The notes beneath the pieces are model-generated. The model saw only the letters and a program-made list of their open reading frames with translations, searched no databases and was not told where the DNA came from. Of a DNA stretch of 64,000 nucleotides, positions 27,655-37,736 are shown piece after piece; within the stretch, counting starts at the first letter, position 1, and each line of letters begins with the position of its first letter. The DNA is from Prochlorococcus sp. AG-355-N16. GTDB lineage: Bacteria; Cyanobacteriota; Cyanobacteriia; PCC-6307; Cyanobiaceae. The translations under genes and the position numbers were made by a program. The stretch is from assembly GCA_003278545.1 (NCBI GenBank), contig QCEF01000003.1, positions 62,001 to 126,000 on the forward strand, written 5' to 3'.

Positions 27655-28881
27655 ATGGACTTTCAACAAGGTTTAATCACAACAATACATGAATATGGAG
27701 TTACAGGAAATTTACTTAAAGAATTAAACAAAAGTCTTAAAAGAAGATCAACTAGCATTTTAATACCTTGCTTATATGAAGAGTTTGAGCGTCCAGCATT
27801 AAAAGATATAAGAGAAGTTTTAAAAAACCTTACAGGCTTAAATGAATTAGTAATTGCTCTCTCAGCAAAAACTGTTGAGCAAGTAAAGGCAGCAAAATCA
27901 TTTTTTGACTCAATGCCATTCCCAGTTCACGTTCAATGGACTAATTCTCCCTCTGTAATTGAGCTATTAAAAAGCCAAGAAAAAAATGGATTAGAACTTT
28001 TAGGAACTCCAGGTAAAGGATGGGCTGTATGGCAAGGCATAGGAGTTGCGACTAGAAAATCAGAAGTTGTTGCTCTTTTTGATGCTGATATAAGAACTTT
28101 TAGTCCTTTGTATCCTTCAAGAATGATACTTCCACTTCTGGATGAATCATATGGCATATCATATGTAAAAGCTTTTTACAGTAGATTATCTCTAGAAACA
28201 AATCAATTGCAAGGTAGAGCAACAAGATTATTCGTGGGTCCTTTACTAGCAAGTCTTGAGCAGTTAGTTGGTAAAGGTCCGTTTTTACAATATCTTCAAT
28301 CATTTAGATATCCATTAGCAGGTGAGTTTGCTTTTACTAAAGACCTTGCTATGAATTTAAGAATACCTTGTGACTGGGGTTTAGAGATAGGTTTATTATC
28401 AGAGGTTTATAGAAATGTAAGGACCTCTAAAATAGCCCAGGTTGACCTAGGTTTATTTGACCATAAACATAAAAATATTGGAGATTCTTCTAAAGAAGGA
28501 TTGCAAAAAATGTGTACAGAAATACTTTCAAGTGTTTTAAGAGGTCTTATGGAACATCAAGCCGAGACGTTAACTAGCACTCAACTAGCAACTTTAGAAG
28601 TTCTCTACAAAAGAGTTGGAGAAGATCGGGTAAAACAATTTGGATTAGATTCAGCAGTTAATCAACTTCCATACGATAGGCACGAAGAAGAATTATCAGT
28701 GCAAAAGTTTGCGAAACTTTTAAGACCTGCTACAGAAGATTATCTAGCTTGTCCTACGACACTTCAATTACCAAGTTGGTCAAGGGTTCTATCTTGTGAG
28801 AACAAACTGCAAGAAGATTTAGCTATTGCAGGGTCAAAAGACATAAAAACAAGTGAAAAAGAATTAATTAAAAACTTCTAA
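27655..28881 (+). CDS. gpgS: glucosyl-3-phosphoglycerate synthase
   Basis: GT81-family transferase that joins glucose from a nucleotide sugar to 3-phosphoglycerate, the first step of glucosylglycerate synthesis. The 408-residue product has the [17 protein letters not shown]-terminus, the [10 protein letters not shown] metal-binding DxD motif (about residue 140-149), [14 protein letters not shown], and the acceptor-binding YPLAGEFAF and [10 protein letters not shown]. It is divergent from the phosphorylase/gpgP/glyK operon with only 50 bases between starts, and its stop overlaps the convergent ureC stop by four bases. Confidence 0.92.
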   Translation: MDFQQGLITTIHEYGVTGNLLKELNKSLKRRSTSILIPCLYEEFERPALKDIREVLKNLTGLNELVIALSAKTVEQVKAAKSFFDSMPFPVHVQWTNSPSVIELLKSQEKNGLELLGTPGKGWAVWQGIGVATRKSEVVALFDADIRTFSPLYPSRMILPLLDESYGISYVKAFYSRLSLETNQLQGRATRLFVGPLLASLEQLVGKGPFLQYLQSFRYPLAGEFAFTKDLAMNLRIPCDWGLEIGLLSEVYRNVRTSKIAQVDLGLFDHKHKNIGDSSKEGLQKMCTEILSSVLRGLMEHQAETLTSTQLATLEVLYKRVGEDRVKQFGLDSAVNQLPYDRHEEELSVQKFAKLLRPATEDYLACPTTLQLPSWSRVLSCENKLQEDLAIAGSKDIKTSEKELIKNF

Positions 28882-30587
28882 AGCAAAAAATACCTTTGAG
28901 CCATTGGAACTTCATCAAGTGGTTCACAAGTAAGAAGTTCTCCATCAGAAAAAACTTCATAAGTTTGAGGATCAACTGAAATATTTGGTAGTTTACTATT
29001 AAGTTTTAAGTTTGATTTATTGATATTTCTGGTATTTTCTACGGCAATACATTTCTTTTGTAAGCCTAATTTATTTGGAATATTTTGTTCAATTGAATTT
29101 TTACTTAAAAAGGTAAAAGAACTCTTAATTAGAGATTGGCCGAAACTTGCAAACATAGGTCGACCATGTACAGGACCTGGAGTAGGAATTGAAGCATTTG
29201 CATCACCCATTTGGGACCAAACTATAGATCCTCCTTTAACAACTAATTCAGGCTTTACCGCAAAAAAGGAAGGTTTCCACAATGCCAAATCCGCAATTTT
29301 ACCCTTTTCTACAGACCCAACATGTTTATCAATACCATGAGCTATTGCAGGATTAATTGTGACTTTAGAAATATATCTCTTTACTCTATGATTATCGTTT
29401 CTGTCAGAATCCTGAGCTAGCGGCCCCCTTTGGACTTTCATTTTATGTGCGGTTTGAAAAGTTCTTGTTATTACTTCACCAACTCTTCCCATAGCTTGAG
29501 AGTCACTGGCAATAATTGAGAAGGCGCCAATATCATGTAGGATGTCCTCTGCAGCAATAGTCTCTCTTCTGATCCTTGATTCAGCAAATGCAATGTCTTC
29601 TGGGATTTTAGAATCTAAATGATGACAAACCATTAACATGTCAAGATGTTCTTCTAATGTGTTCCTTGTATAAGGTCTTGTTGGATTTGTACTACTAGGA
29701 AGAACATTTTTTTCTCCACAGATTTTTATAATGTCTGGAGCATGCCCACCACCTGCTCCTTCGGTATGAAATGTATGAATAGTTCTTCCTGCAATAGCGT
29801 TGATAGTATCTTCAACAAAGCCTGCCTCATTCAAAGTATCAGTATGAATACATACTTGGACGTCAAACTTATCTGCAACATTTAGACAAGAATTTATTGC
29901 AGAAGGAGTGGTTCCCCAATCCTCATGAAGCTTCAATCCACATGCACCAGCCTCAACCTGATCAATAAGATTTCTCTCGTTTGTTGAGTTTCCTTTTCCA
30001 AAAAAACCTAAATTCATTGGAAATGCTTCTGCAGATTGAAGCATTCTTGAAATATGAAAAGAACCCGGAGTACAAGTAGTAGCATTTGTGCCAGTTGCAG
30101 GTCCAGTTCCTCCTCCCAACATGGTTGTAATCCCAGAGGCTAGTGCTGTCTCAATTTGTTGGGGACAGATAAAGTGAATATGGGTATCTATTGAACCTGC
30201 AGTAAGAATATGCCCCTCTCCAGCTATTACTTCTGTTGATGCACCAATAACAATATCAACATTATCCTGGATATCAGGATTGCCAGCCTTACCAATTTCA
30301 AAAATCATTCCATCTTTTATACCCACATCAGCCTTAATTATTCCCCACCAATCTACGATCAAAGCATTAGTTATTACGGTATCTACAGCTCCATCAGTTC
30401 TTCTTACTTGAGACTGTCCCATCCCATCTCGAATAACTTTACCTCCACCAAATTTAACTTCATCTCCATATGTAGTTAAATCCTTTTCTACTTCTATAAA
30501 AAGTTCGGTATCAGCGAGTCTTACTCTATCTCCGGTAGTAGGTCCGTAAGTTTGAGCATAAGTTTTTCTATCAATTTTATAAGACAT
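28878..30587 (-). CDS. ureC: urease subunit alpha
   Basis: Catalytic subunit hydrolysing urea to ammonia and carbamate. The 569-residue protein has every nickel ligand at standard positions: His136 and His138 (DTHIHF), the carbamylated Lys219 (GLKLHEDWG), His248 (VCIHTDT), His274 ([15 protein letters not shown]) and Asp362 ([10 protein letters not shown]); the flap Cys321-His322-His323 is present. It is the last gene of the ureDABC set on the minus strand, five bases after ureB, and its stop overlaps the convergent gpgS end by four bases. Activity requires the accessory proteins encoded nearby. Confidence 0.98.
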   Translation of the reverse strand: MSYKIDRKTYAQTYGPTTGDRVRLADTELFIEVEKDLTTYGDEVKFGGGKVIRDGMGQSQVRRTDGAVDTVITNALIVDWWGIIKADVGIKDGMIFEIGKAGNPDIQDNVDIVIGASTEVIAGEGHILTAGSIDTHIHFICPQQIETALASGITTMLGGGTGPATGTNATTCTPGSFHISRMLQSAEAFPMNLGFFGKGNSTNERNLIDQVEAGACGLKLHEDWGTTPSAINSCLNVADKFDVQVCIHTDTLNEAGFVEDTINAIAGRTIHTFHTEGAGGGHAPDIIKICGEKNVLPSSTNPTRPYTRNTLEEHLDMLMVCHHLDSKIPEDIAFAESRIRRETIAAEDILHDIGAFSIIASDSQAMGRVGEVITRTFQTAHKMKVQRGPLAQDSDRNDNHRVKRYISKVTINPAIAHGIDKHVGSVEKGKIADLALWKPSFFAVKPELVVKGGSIVWSQMGDANASIPTPGPVHGRPMFASFGQSLIKSSFTFLSKNSIEQNIPNKLGLQKKCIAVENTRNINKSNLKLNSKLPNISVDPQTYEVFSDGELLTCEPLDEVPMAQRYFLL

Positions 30588-30591
30588 AATT

Positions 30592-30912
30592 TTAACTATC
30601 TAAAGAACCATTAACTATTGAATTAAAACCATATGCATTTCTTAAACCAGAAAATGGCACTAATTTGACATCTGTTGTATCACCCGGTTCAAATCTAATT
30701 GCTGTTCCTGCAGGAATGTCGAGACGCATACCATGTGTTATTTCTCGATCAAAAATTAAAGCCTTGTTTGCTTCATAAAAGTGATAATGAGATCCAACTT
30801 GCACAGGTCTATCTCCAGAATTAGAAACCGTTACTGTTTTAACTTGCTTACTAAGATTTAGTTCGATTTCACCAAGTTCAGGAATTATTTCGCCAGGAAT
30901 TAAATTACTCAT
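30592..30912 (-). CDS. ureB: urease subunit beta
   Basis: Structural beta subunit of urease, 106 residues, typical length. Recognised by [16 protein letters not shown] at the start, [21 protein letters not shown] and [24 protein letters not shown]. It lies between ureA and ureC with gaps of two to four bases, as in most bacterial urease operons. Confidence 0.97.
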   Translation of the reverse strand: MSNLIPGEIIPELGEIELNLSKQVKTVTVSNSGDRPVQVGSHYHFYEANKALIFDREITHGMRLDIPAGTAIRFEPGDTTDVKLVPFSGLRNAYGFNSIVNGSLDS

Positions 30913-30914
30913 AA

Positions 30915-31217
30915 CTAATTAATCGGATTGTGAATAGTAACTAATTTAGTCCCATCAGGGAAAACCGCTTCTATTTGAACTTCATCAACCATTTCAGGAA
31001 TGCCCTCCATAACTTGTGATTTTGAAAGCCAGGTAGTTCCCTCTGACATTAATTGACTTACACTTTTACCATCTCGTGCTCCTTCAAGAACTTGAAAACT
31101 TAAAAAAGCAATTGTTTCAGGATAATTAAGCTTAAGACCTCGACTAAGCCTTCTTTCAGCTAAGAGTGCAGCAGAAAAAATCAATAATTTATCCTTTTCT
31201 TGAGGTGAAAGATGCAT
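30915..31217 (-). CDS. ureA: urease subunit gamma
   Basis: Gamma subunit of urease, 100 residues, typical length. It starts with [20 protein letters not shown] and contains [21 protein letters not shown] and [21 protein letters not shown]. First structural subunit downstream of ureD; two bases separate it from ureB. Confidence 0.98.
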   Translation of the reverse strand: MHLSPQEKDKLLIFSAALLAERRLSRGLKLNYPETIAFLSFQVLEGARDGKSVSQLMSEGTTWLSKSQVMEGIPEMVDEVQIEAVFPDGTKLVTIHNPIN

Positions 31218-31267
31218 AATAAAAAATTAATCTATAAATTCTTAAAAAAGGTTCTTTCTGAACATAA

Positions 31268-32170
31268 TTAATAATTCATAGAATCTTGTAAAGGCCATAC
31301 ACCTTGATATTTTGGCTCACAAAATCCACAAACAGACCTAATTTGTTTCCAAATACAAAAAAAACATTTTCTAGCATCTTGAGAAGAACTCCCTAGAAAT
31401 CTTACAGAGATTCCATTTTCAAGGATTCCAATAGATAAATTATTATTAGTTTCATTGAAAATCTTTTTTATATTTCCTACAAGATTATTTATTTTTGACT
31501 TGGAAAAATCTTTTTCGCAAATCCAAATTAAGGATCCAAAAACGGGCATGTAATCCATGCCTGATTTCGCCACAAAACTTGCTTTAGATAATTCAATCTG
31601 ATCAACATATTCCCAATCATCAAGTAAATCATTATTTCTCATAATTTCTAACTTAGACCTAAAAACTCCACTCTCAATAGATTCTCCGGAAGAAGATCTT
31701 CCAAGTCTTATTAAATCAGTAAATAAAAAACTTGAAGTTTTTGAAATAGATACTTTAAAAATTTGCTCATATAAACCATTTGCAAAGATTATTGTTTCTT
31801 GGGGAAGATACTCTAAATGAGAATTGTCAAGAATGGTTATGAGATTCTTTTGCTTTGAAAAACTTCCTTTTGGATTTATTTTAGATCTTCCAACTGATCC
31901 ATATACTTTCTGAGCTGAAGAAGTCGTCAATAAAACCTTAGAGTTTTTTTCAAGATTTACCTGAAAGTCGAGTAAATCACCTCCTACCAATCCCCCTGCA
32001 GTATGTAGAACAGGCAAAATGCATCTGCCCTCTTGATCATGAGTAGACTTTAATAACTTATAAGGAGAAGTTGATTTAGATTTAAAGATTGTTTTATCAA
32101 CATTTCCTAAACTAGCTTTATTATTGAAAAAATTTAAGATACAATTACCTACCCATGAAGTTTTAATCAT
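31268..32170 (-). CDS. ureD: urease accessory protein UreD
   Basis: Scaffold protein that binds apo-urease and, with UreF and UreG, drives nickel insertion. The 300-residue product has the family markers [45 protein letters not shown] and [12 protein letters not shown]. The length is somewhat above the E. coli/Klebsiella protein (~270-280). It begins the minus-strand ureDABC unit and is divergent from ureEFG with about 48 bases between. Confidence 0.95.
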   Translation of the reverse strand: MIKTSWVGNCILNFFNNKASLGNVDKTIFKSKSTSPYKLLKSTHDQEGRCILPVLHTAGGLVGGDLLDFQVNLEKNSKVLLTTSSAQKVYGSVGRSKINPKGSFSKQKNLITILDNSHLEYLPQETIIFANGLYEQIFKVSISKTSSFLFTDLIRLGRSSSGESIESGVFRSKLEIMRNNDLLDDWEYVDQIELSKASFVAKSGMDYMPVFGSLIWICEKDFSKSKINNLVGNIKKIFNETNNNLSIGILENGISVRFLGSSSQDARKCFFCIWKQIRSVCGFCEPKYQGVWPLQDSMNY

Positions 32171-32218
32171 AAATTGTTTTCTTTAATCACTAAATTAAAG
32201 TAACCAAAAATTTTGATT

Positions 32219-32668
32219 ATGAGAATGAATAAACAAATTGTTGTAACTGATTGGACTAAGGAAAAACCGAAATTAGGTTTATTTTTAAAACTTACCTTAA
32301 GTTCTGATGAAAGAAGAATCTTAAGAGGTAAAAGATTAACTGATTGTGATCAAGAAATAATATTACAACTACCTAGAAAAGGAAAATTAAATGATGGAGA
32401 TATACTTTCAACTAATAAGTCCAATTTTTATGTAGAGATAATTGCCAAAACAGAAGATTTAATTGAAATAAGTTCAAATTCTAAAATTGAACTTATTAAG
32501 ACTGCTTATCATCTAGGAAATAGGCATGTGGAAGTAGAAATTGAAGAAGATATTCTTCTAACAAAAAGTGATTATGTTATTAAAAATATGCTTCTTAATT
32601 TTAAAGTTAATGTAAAAAATACGAAAAAAAAGTTTTTTCCTGAAAGAGGTGCCCATAGTCATGAGTAA
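32219..32668 (+). CDS. ureE: urease accessory protein UreE (metallochaperone)
   Basis: Nickel-delivering chaperone. The 149-residue protein has the N-terminal peptide-binding domain with LTLSSDERRILRGKRLTDCDQEIILQLPR and the C-terminal metal-binding fold with YHLGNRHVEVE, and it ends in a short His-containing tail (GAHSHE) rather than a long poly-His tail. I chose ATG 32219; TTG 32213 and ATG 32225 are alternatives. Its end overlaps the ureF start by eight bases. Confidence 0.94.
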   Translation: MRMNKQIVVTDWTKEKPKLGLFLKLTLSSDERRILRGKRLTDCDQEIILQLPRKGKLNDGDILSTNKSNFYVEIIAKTEDLIEISSNSKIELIKTAYHLGNRHVEVEIEEDILLTKSDYVIKNMLLNFKVNVKNTKKKFFPERGAHSHE

Positions 32669-33347
32669 AAGTCACTTATTAAAATATTTATTAATAAGTC
32701 CTAACTTACCCGTTGGAGGATTTTGTTATTCGGAGGGAATGGAGAGTTATCTTCATAATAAAAATTTAACAGATTCAAGTTCGGTAAAAGACTTAATCAT
32801 AAGTGAACTAAAAATTGGTCAGATAAGACTAGATGCAAAACTTTTACTAGATTTTTTTGATATTTTCAATGAGCTTAATGACCGCAAAAATTTAAAAGTT
32901 AATTTGCAAAAGCTAATGAGTTTGAATAAATGGATCCTCTCATCAAAGGACTCTCTCGAAATGAGAGAACAACAAATTCAAATGGCAAAATCTCTCTTTG
33001 ATTTAACCAAAGAATTTGGATTTGAATATCTATATGAAAATAATAAAAAAAGCTCCTGGTCATTAGCGTGGAGTTGGGCTTGTTATTGTTTTGAAATTAC
33101 CAAGTTAGAAATGGTTGAGAATTTTTTCTATTCGTGGAGCGCAAACCAACTTAATGCTGCATTAAGAATTATTCCTATTGGGTCAACAAAAGCACAATTA
33201 ATTCAGAGAGACTTATTAGAAATAATTTCAAAAGTTTCTAAAGAAATTATGGACAAAGCAATTGATGACATCTATTTTGGCAACGTAGGTTTAGCTATGG
33301 CACAACAAAATCATAATGACCTTTATACAAAACTTTTTAGAAATTAA
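32661..33347 (+). CDS. ureF: urease accessory protein UreF
   Basis: All-helical partner of UreD and UreG in urease activation, 228 residues from ATG 32661. It has the typical SPNLPVGGFCYSEGMESYL start and SWSLAWSWACYCFEI, LNAALRIIPIGSTKAQLIQRDLL near the C-terminus. An upstream GTG at 32649 is possible but unlikely. It overlaps ureE and lies three bases before ureG. Confidence 0.95.
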   Translation: MSKSHLLKYLLISPNLPVGGFCYSEGMESYLHNKNLTDSSSVKDLIISELKIGQIRLDAKLLLDFFDIFNELNDRKNLKVNLQKLMSLNKWILSSKDSLEMREQQIQMAKSLFDLTKEFGFEYLYENNKKSSWSLAWSWACYCFEITKLEMVENFFYSWSANQLNAALRIIPIGSTKAQLIQRDLLEIISKVSKEIMDKAIDDIYFGNVGLAMAQQNHNDLYTKLFRN

Positions 33348-33350
33348 TTT

Positions 33351-33962
33351 ATGAGCAGCAAATTGAGAGTAGGGGTTGCTGGGCCTGTAGGTTCAGGAAA
33401 AACTGCATTAGTAGAGACTCTATGCTTAAACATGAAAAAAAATTATGAGATAGCAGTTGTCACCAATGATATCTACACCAAAGAAGATGCTAACTTTCTA
33501 ATAAATAAAAAGGTTTTAGAGGAAGGAAGGATTATTGGTGTAGAAACAGGAGGTTGTCCTCATACCGCGATAAGAGAGGATTGTTCACTAAATAAAAATG
33601 CAGTTTTAGATTTAGAAAATAAATATAATCCTTTAGATTTTGTTTTTGTAGAAAGTGGAGGAGATAATTTAGCATCTAGTTTTAGTCCAGAACTTGTAGA
33701 TTTATCAATATATGTGATTGATGTATCTGCCGGAGACAAAATTCCTAGAAAAGGGGGGCCAGGGATAACGAGGTCGGATTTATTATTAATAAACAAAATT
33801 GACTTAGCAGATAAAGTTGGTGCAAATTTAAATATTATGAAAAGTGATACTGAATTTATGAGAAAAGGGAAACCTTGGTTTTTTACCAACCTAAGTAGCG
33901 GCATAGGAGTTGAAGAAATAACTCAATTTTTAGAATCACATATACCCAACAATCGAAACTAG
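33351..33962 (+). CDS. ureG: urease accessory GTPase UreG
   Basis: SIMIBI-class GTPase that powers nickel insertion into urease. The 203-residue protein has the P-loop [15 protein letters not shown] (residues 10-24), [28 protein letters not shown] with the Ni-binding Cys-Pro-His, [10 protein letters not shown] and [12 protein letters not shown] (NKxD). Length is standard. It ends 128 bases before urtA, which has its own NtcA-type promoter. Confidence 0.98.
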   Translation: MSSKLRVGVAGPVGSGKTALVETLCLNMKKNYEIAVVTNDIYTKEDANFLINKKVLEEGRIIGVETGGCPHTAIREDCSLNKNAVLDLENKYNPLDFVFVESGGDNLASSFSPELVDLSIYVIDVSAGDKIPRKGGPGITRSDLLLINKIDLADKVGANLNIMKSDTEFMRKGKPWFFTNLSSGIGVEEITQFLESHIPNNRN

Positions 33963-34000
33963 AAAAATGTTTATTACTAATATATTGGATTCAACAAAAA

Positions 34001-34042
34001 GTTACGACTGATACAAAACTAATCCTCACTCGTTAATAACTT
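34001..34042 (+). promoter_or_regulatory. NtcA-type activated promoter of urtA
   Basis: GTTACGACTGATAC at 34001-34014 is a GTT-N8-TAC variant of the NtcA box GTA-N8-TAC, and a -10 element TAACTT (pattern TAN3T) at 34037-34042 follows after exactly 22 bases, the class II NtcA promoter spacing. It lies 49 bases upstream of urtA. NtcA, with 2-oxoglutarate, activates nitrogen-scavenging genes in cyanobacteria. The first half-site has one mismatch; regulation is inferred. Confidence 0.65.
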
Positions 34043-34090
34043 TTATTTTATCCCCCTAATGAGGGTCAATTACCTAATTTATCCTAATTC

Positions 34091-35368
34091 ATGAGAATTT
34101 CAAGGCGTATTTTGGCAGGTTTAGCTACTGCCTCACTTGCTGTCACAGCAACTTCCTGTGGTGGAGGCGGAACCTCCGGAAGTTTCGATGACACAGTAAC
34201 CGTTGGTATTTTGCATTCGTTATCCGGAACAATGGCTATTTCTGAATCAACTCTTGTTGATACAGAAAAAATGGCTATTGAAGAGATAAATGCTGCTGGT
34301 GGTGTTACAGTTGGCGGCAAAAGCTACAAAATAGAATACATAGTTGAAGATGGTGCATCTGACTGGCCAACTTTTGCTGAAAAATCAAAGAAACTTATAG
34401 ACCAAGACGGAGTCCCTGTCGTATTTGGTGGATGGACATCTGCAAGTAGAAAGGCAATGTTACCTGTCTACGAATCAAAAGATGCATTCCTCTACTACCC
34501 AATTCAATATGAAGCTCAGGAATGTTCTAACAACATTTTCTATACAGGAGCCACACCAAACCAACAATCGGAACCCGCTACAGATTTCATGTATAAGCGT
34601 TCTCCTGCAGCTGGTGGAGATTTCTTCCTTGTAGGTTCTGATTATGTTTTCCCAAGAACCTCAAACACAATAACAAAAGCTCAGGTACAACAGCTAGGCG
34701 GTAAAGTTGTTGGAGAAGATTACCTTCCATTAGGAAATACTGAAGTTGCTCCAATTATCTCAAAAATCAAAAAAGCTTTGCCTGAGGGAGGAATAATCAT
34801 TAATACTCTTAATGGTGACCAAAACGTTGCATTCTTCAAACAGATTCAAGACGCAGGTATCACACCTTCAAGTGGGTACTACGTAATGAACTATTCAATT
34901 GCTGAAGAAGAAATTAGTACAATTGGTCCTGAGTTCCTTGAAGGTCACTACGGCGCTTGGAACTACATGATGTCAATTGATACTCCTGCATCTAAGAAAT
35001 TTGCTGCAAGTTTCAAGAAAAGATGGGGAGCAGATCGAGTTGTAGCTGATCCTCAAGAATCTGCTTATAACATGGTCTACTTATGGAAACAGGCAGTAGA
35101 AGATGCTGGAACATTCGACGACAACGCAGTAAGGGAAGCCCTTGTTGGACAAAAGTTTGATGCTCCTCAAGGTCCTGTTGAAGTTATGCCTAATCACCAC
35201 TTATCTCAAACAGTAAGAATTGGAGAGATTAATGCAGAGGGTGGATTTACAATCCTTGAAGAGACAGGAGTTGTTCTTCCTCAAGCATGGAACCAAAAGC
35301 ATCCAAGTTCAAAAGGATTTGCATGCGATTGGACAGATCCTTCAAAAGGAGAAAAGTATAAGCTTTAA
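34091..35368 (+). CDS. urtA: urea ABC transporter substrate-binding lipoprotein
   Basis: Periplasmic urea receptor, 425 residues. The N-terminus MRISRRILAGLATASLAV is followed by a lipobox (TATSC, about residues 19-23), so the mature protein starts at a lipidated cysteine. The mature part has the Leu/Ile/Val-binding-type fold markers of UrtA: VGILHSLSGTMAISE, DTEKMAIEEINAAGG, VFGGWTSASRKAMLPVYE, YPIQYEAQECSNNIFYTGATPNQQ. GC content and codon use look more regular than the surroundings, as expected for a highly expressed gene. First of urtABCDE. Confidence 0.97.
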   Translation: MRISRRILAGLATASLAVTATSCGGGGTSGSFDDTVTVGILHSLSGTMAISESTLVDTEKMAIEEINAAGGVTVGGKSYKIEYIVEDGASDWPTFAEKSKKLIDQDGVPVVFGGWTSASRKAMLPVYESKDAFLYYPIQYEAQECSNNIFYTGATPNQQSEPATDFMYKRSPAAGGDFFLVGSDYVFPRTSNTITKAQVQQLGGKVVGEDYLPLGNTEVAPIISKIKKALPEGGIIINTLNGDQNVAFFKQIQDAGITPSSGYYVMNYSIAEEEISTIGPEFLEGHYGAWNYMMSIDTPASKKFAASFKKRWGADRVVADPQESAYNMVYLWKQAVEDAGTFDDNAVREALVGQKFDAPQGPVEVMPNHHLSQTVRIGEINAEGGFTILEETGVVLPQAWNQKHPSSKGFACDWTDPSKGEKYKL

Positions 35369-35389
35369 GCTAATTAAAACCTATACTTC

Positions 35390-35423
35390 AAAATAAAAGG
35401 AGGTTAGCGCCTCCTTTTATTTT
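35390..35423 (+). terminator. 14-bp inverted repeat after urtA (terminator/attenuator)
   Basis: AAAATAAAAGGAGG (35390-35403), loop TTAGCG, CCTCCTTTTATTTT (35410-35423): a perfect 14-bp stem whose 3' arm ends in a T-rich run. It lies between urtA and urtB, 29 bases before the urtB start. It can act as a partial terminator so that more urtA than urtBCDE mRNA is made, or protect the 3' end of the urtA transcript. The stem is seen; its effect is inferred. Confidence 0.8.
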
Positions 35424-35451
35424 ATATAATCAAATAATTTCTTTTTCTAAA

Positions 35452-36606
35452 TTGGAGTTACTTCTCGATAGTCTTTTTAATGGTGTTGCAATCGGTTCTG
35501 TACTACTTGTTGCTGCATTAGGTCTAGCAATTGTTTTTGGTCTTATGGGTGTAATAAATCTTGCCCATGGAGAACTTATGATGCTTGGGGCTTACACAAC
35601 ATATGTAACACAATTAATTTTCAAATTACCTATATTCAAACCTTTCTACAATTCGTACATAATAGTTTCCATTTTCCTTGCTTTTATTGTTAGTGGAGTA
35701 GTAGGTATTCTCCTTGAAAAAACTATAATAAGAAAGCTTTATGGAAGTCCACTAGAAACACTTCTCGCAACTTGGGGTGTAAGCTTAATTCTTCAACAAT
35801 TTGTCAGAAGTGTACCTTTAGCTTATGGGACCGGTCTAGTTATAAGTCTGTTAATTGGTTTATTCTTACCAACAACATTTCCTTCAAAAATAAAAGAATC
35901 AATAAATTTCAAATATTTTAAATTTAGTTCTTGGATATTTGCTGCTTTAACTGGGGTCCTGACAGGTAGCGTAATCTCATCCTCTGTCAGCAAACTTAGT
36001 AGAGCCAGCGCTCGAAATGTTGATGTAACAGCACCCTCATGGATGAGAGGTCAAGTTGAAATTATTGGCACTGCATTTCCTAAAACAAGATTAATGATAA
36101 TTGTCATTACTCTAATCTCTGTAATAGCAATTACATTATTTCTTAATCAAAGCGCTTGGGGGATGCGTATAAGAGCAGTTACTCAGAACCGACAAATGAG
36201 TGATTGTCTTGGTATATCTACTGAAAAAGTGGATATAATTACTTTTGGAATTGGATCTGGCTTAGCAGGAGTTGCTGGGGTAGCAGTATCTCTTTTAGGT
36301 TCTGTAGGACCTAATGTTGGCGGAAACTATATAGTTGGTTGTTTTATGGTTGTAGTGCTGGGAGGAGTAGGAAATTTATTAGGAACAGTACTTGCTTCAT
36401 TTGGAATAGGAATAATGACAGATTTAATTGGAGCTGGCAGGCTTTTATCAATATGGCCAGATATGCCTTTACCTTTATCAAATACAATTAACTTTTTTGC
36501 GACCACAAGTATGGCAAGAGTAATGATATTTGCACTAATTGTTATATTCTTACAATTTAAACCTACAGGTTTATTTCCTCAAAAAGGAAGGATGGTTGAA
36601 AACTAA
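35452..36606 (+). CDS. urtB: urea ABC transporter permease UrtB
   Basis: LivH-type inner-membrane permease, 384 residues, with about eight to ten transmembrane helices and the family signature VFGLMGVINLAHGELMMLGAY near the start and GSGLAGVAGVAVSLLGSVGPNVGG. The start is TTG 35452 (MELLLDSLFNGVAIG). A periplasmic loop holds an insertion around residues 145-200 typical of UrtB relative to LivH. The stop overlaps the urtC ATG by one base (TAATG). Confidence 0.95.
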   Translation: MELLLDSLFNGVAIGSVLLVAALGLAIVFGLMGVINLAHGELMMLGAYTTYVTQLIFKLPIFKPFYNSYIIVSIFLAFIVSGVVGILLEKTIIRKLYGSPLETLLATWGVSLILQQFVRSVPLAYGTGLVISLLIGLFLPTTFPSKIKESINFKYFKFSSWIFAALTGVLTGSVISSSVSKLSRASARNVDVTAPSWMRGQVEIIGTAFPKTRLMIIVITLISVIAITLFLNQSAWGMRIRAVTQNRQMSDCLGISTEKVDIITFGIGSGLAGVAGVAVSLLGSVGPNVGGNYIVGCFMVVVLGGVGNLLGTVLASFGIGIMTDLIGAGRLLSIWPDMPLPLSNTINFFATTSMARVMIFALIVIFLQFKPTGLFPQKGRMVEN

Positions 36607-37736
36607 TGTCCTTAAGTAAAATTAAATTTGATAAAAAAATAGTATTATCATTTTGGATAATATTAATAGCTTTAATTATTGCAGCACCAACTCTACTCCC
36701 TGTATTTAGACTAAACCTCCTAGGAAGATACTTGTCCTTATCCATAGTTGCACTTGGTGTGGATCTTATCTGGGGTTATACAGGTTTACTAAGTCTTGGA
36801 CAAGGTATATTTTTTGCACTAGGTGGATATTGTGCAGCAATGTATTTACAAATAACCAGCTCCTCTGAATTTCCAAATAATATTCCTGAATTTTTTGCTT
36901 TATATGGTGTTGAAAAATTACCTTTTTTCTGGGAACCCTTTAGATCTCCTGTTTTTACCTTCTTCGCTATCTGGATAATTCCAGCATTTGTTGCTGGTTT
37001 AATTGGATTTCTTGTTTTCAGAAATAGAATCAAAGGGGTTTATTTTTCTATACTTACTCAAGCTTCTCTTCTTGTATTCTTTAACTTCTTTAATGGACAA
37101 CAAAAACTTATAAATGGAACAAATGGATTAAAAACAGATGTAACACAGCTATTTGGTCAGATGGTAGGTTCTGAGTCCATGCAAAGAGTATTCTTTTGGA
37201 TAACCGCCATAATAGTAATAGCCGCATGGTTTTTTGCAAAGTGGGTAGTTAAAGGAAGATTTGGAAATATCCTTATAGGCATACGTGATGATGAACCAAG
37301 AGTTAGGTTTACAGGTTACAACCCAGTTATATTCAAGACAATAATATTTTCTATTGCTGGAGGTCTCGCAGGAATTTCGGGAGCTTTATATACCGTTCAG
37401 TCTGGAATAGTATCACCACAATTTATGACGGTTCCCTTTTCTATAGAAATGGTTATATGGGTTGCTGTTGGAGGAAGAGGAACTTTATTGGGAGCGATAC
37501 TAGGAGCAGTATTCATCAACTATGCAAAAAGTTTAGTAAGTGAAGCTCTACCTGCTAGCTGGATGTTTATTCAAGGAGGGTTATTTATCTTAGTTGTAAC
37601 AGCTCTGCCAGAAGGAGTTTTAGGATGGATTCAAGGAGATGGGCCTAGGAATCTTCTTCAAAGATTTGGTTTGAAAAGGAAAATTGAAACCTATCCAAGC
37701 TTAGAAATTAACAATAAGGAGGGGAATAATGAATAA
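36606..37736 (+). CDS. urtC: urea ABC transporter permease UrtC
   Basis: LivM-type second permease, 376 residues, with about nine transmembrane helices. Markers: LGVDLIWGYTGLLSLGQGIFFALGGYCAAMYL and the C-terminal FSIAGGLAGISGALYTVQSGIVSP with EMVIWVAVGGRGTLLGAILGA. It overlaps urtB by one base and urtD by eight bases, so translation is coupled. Confidence 0.95.
   Translation: MSLSKIKFDKKIVLSFWIILIALIIAAPTLLPVFRLNLLGRYLSLSIVALGVDLIWGYTGLLSLGQGIFFALGGYCAAMYLQITSSSEFPNNIPEFFALYGVEKLPFFWEPFRSPVFTFFAIWIIPAFVAGLIGFLVFRNRIKGVYFSILTQASLLVFFNFFNGQQKLINGTNGLKTDVTQLFGQMVGSESMQRVFFWITAIIVIAAWFFAKWVVKGRFGNILIGIRDDEPRVRFTGYNPVIFKTIIFSIAGGLAGISGALYTVQSGIVSPQFMTVPFSIEMVIWVAVGGRGTLLGAILGAVFINYAKSLVSEALPASWMFIQGGLFILVVTALPEGVLGWIQGDGPRNLLQRFGLKRKIETYPSLEINNKEGNNE

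Noticed and set aside
30684-30694. GGTTCAAATC-like T-loop sequence within ureB
   Set aside because: It lies inside the coding sequence of ureB and has no matching cloverleaf arms, so it is not a tRNA.
32171-32218. Search for an NtcA box in the ureD-ureE divergent region
   Set aside because: No GTA-N8-TAC pair was found; only AT-rich sequence with a possible GTAACC half-site.
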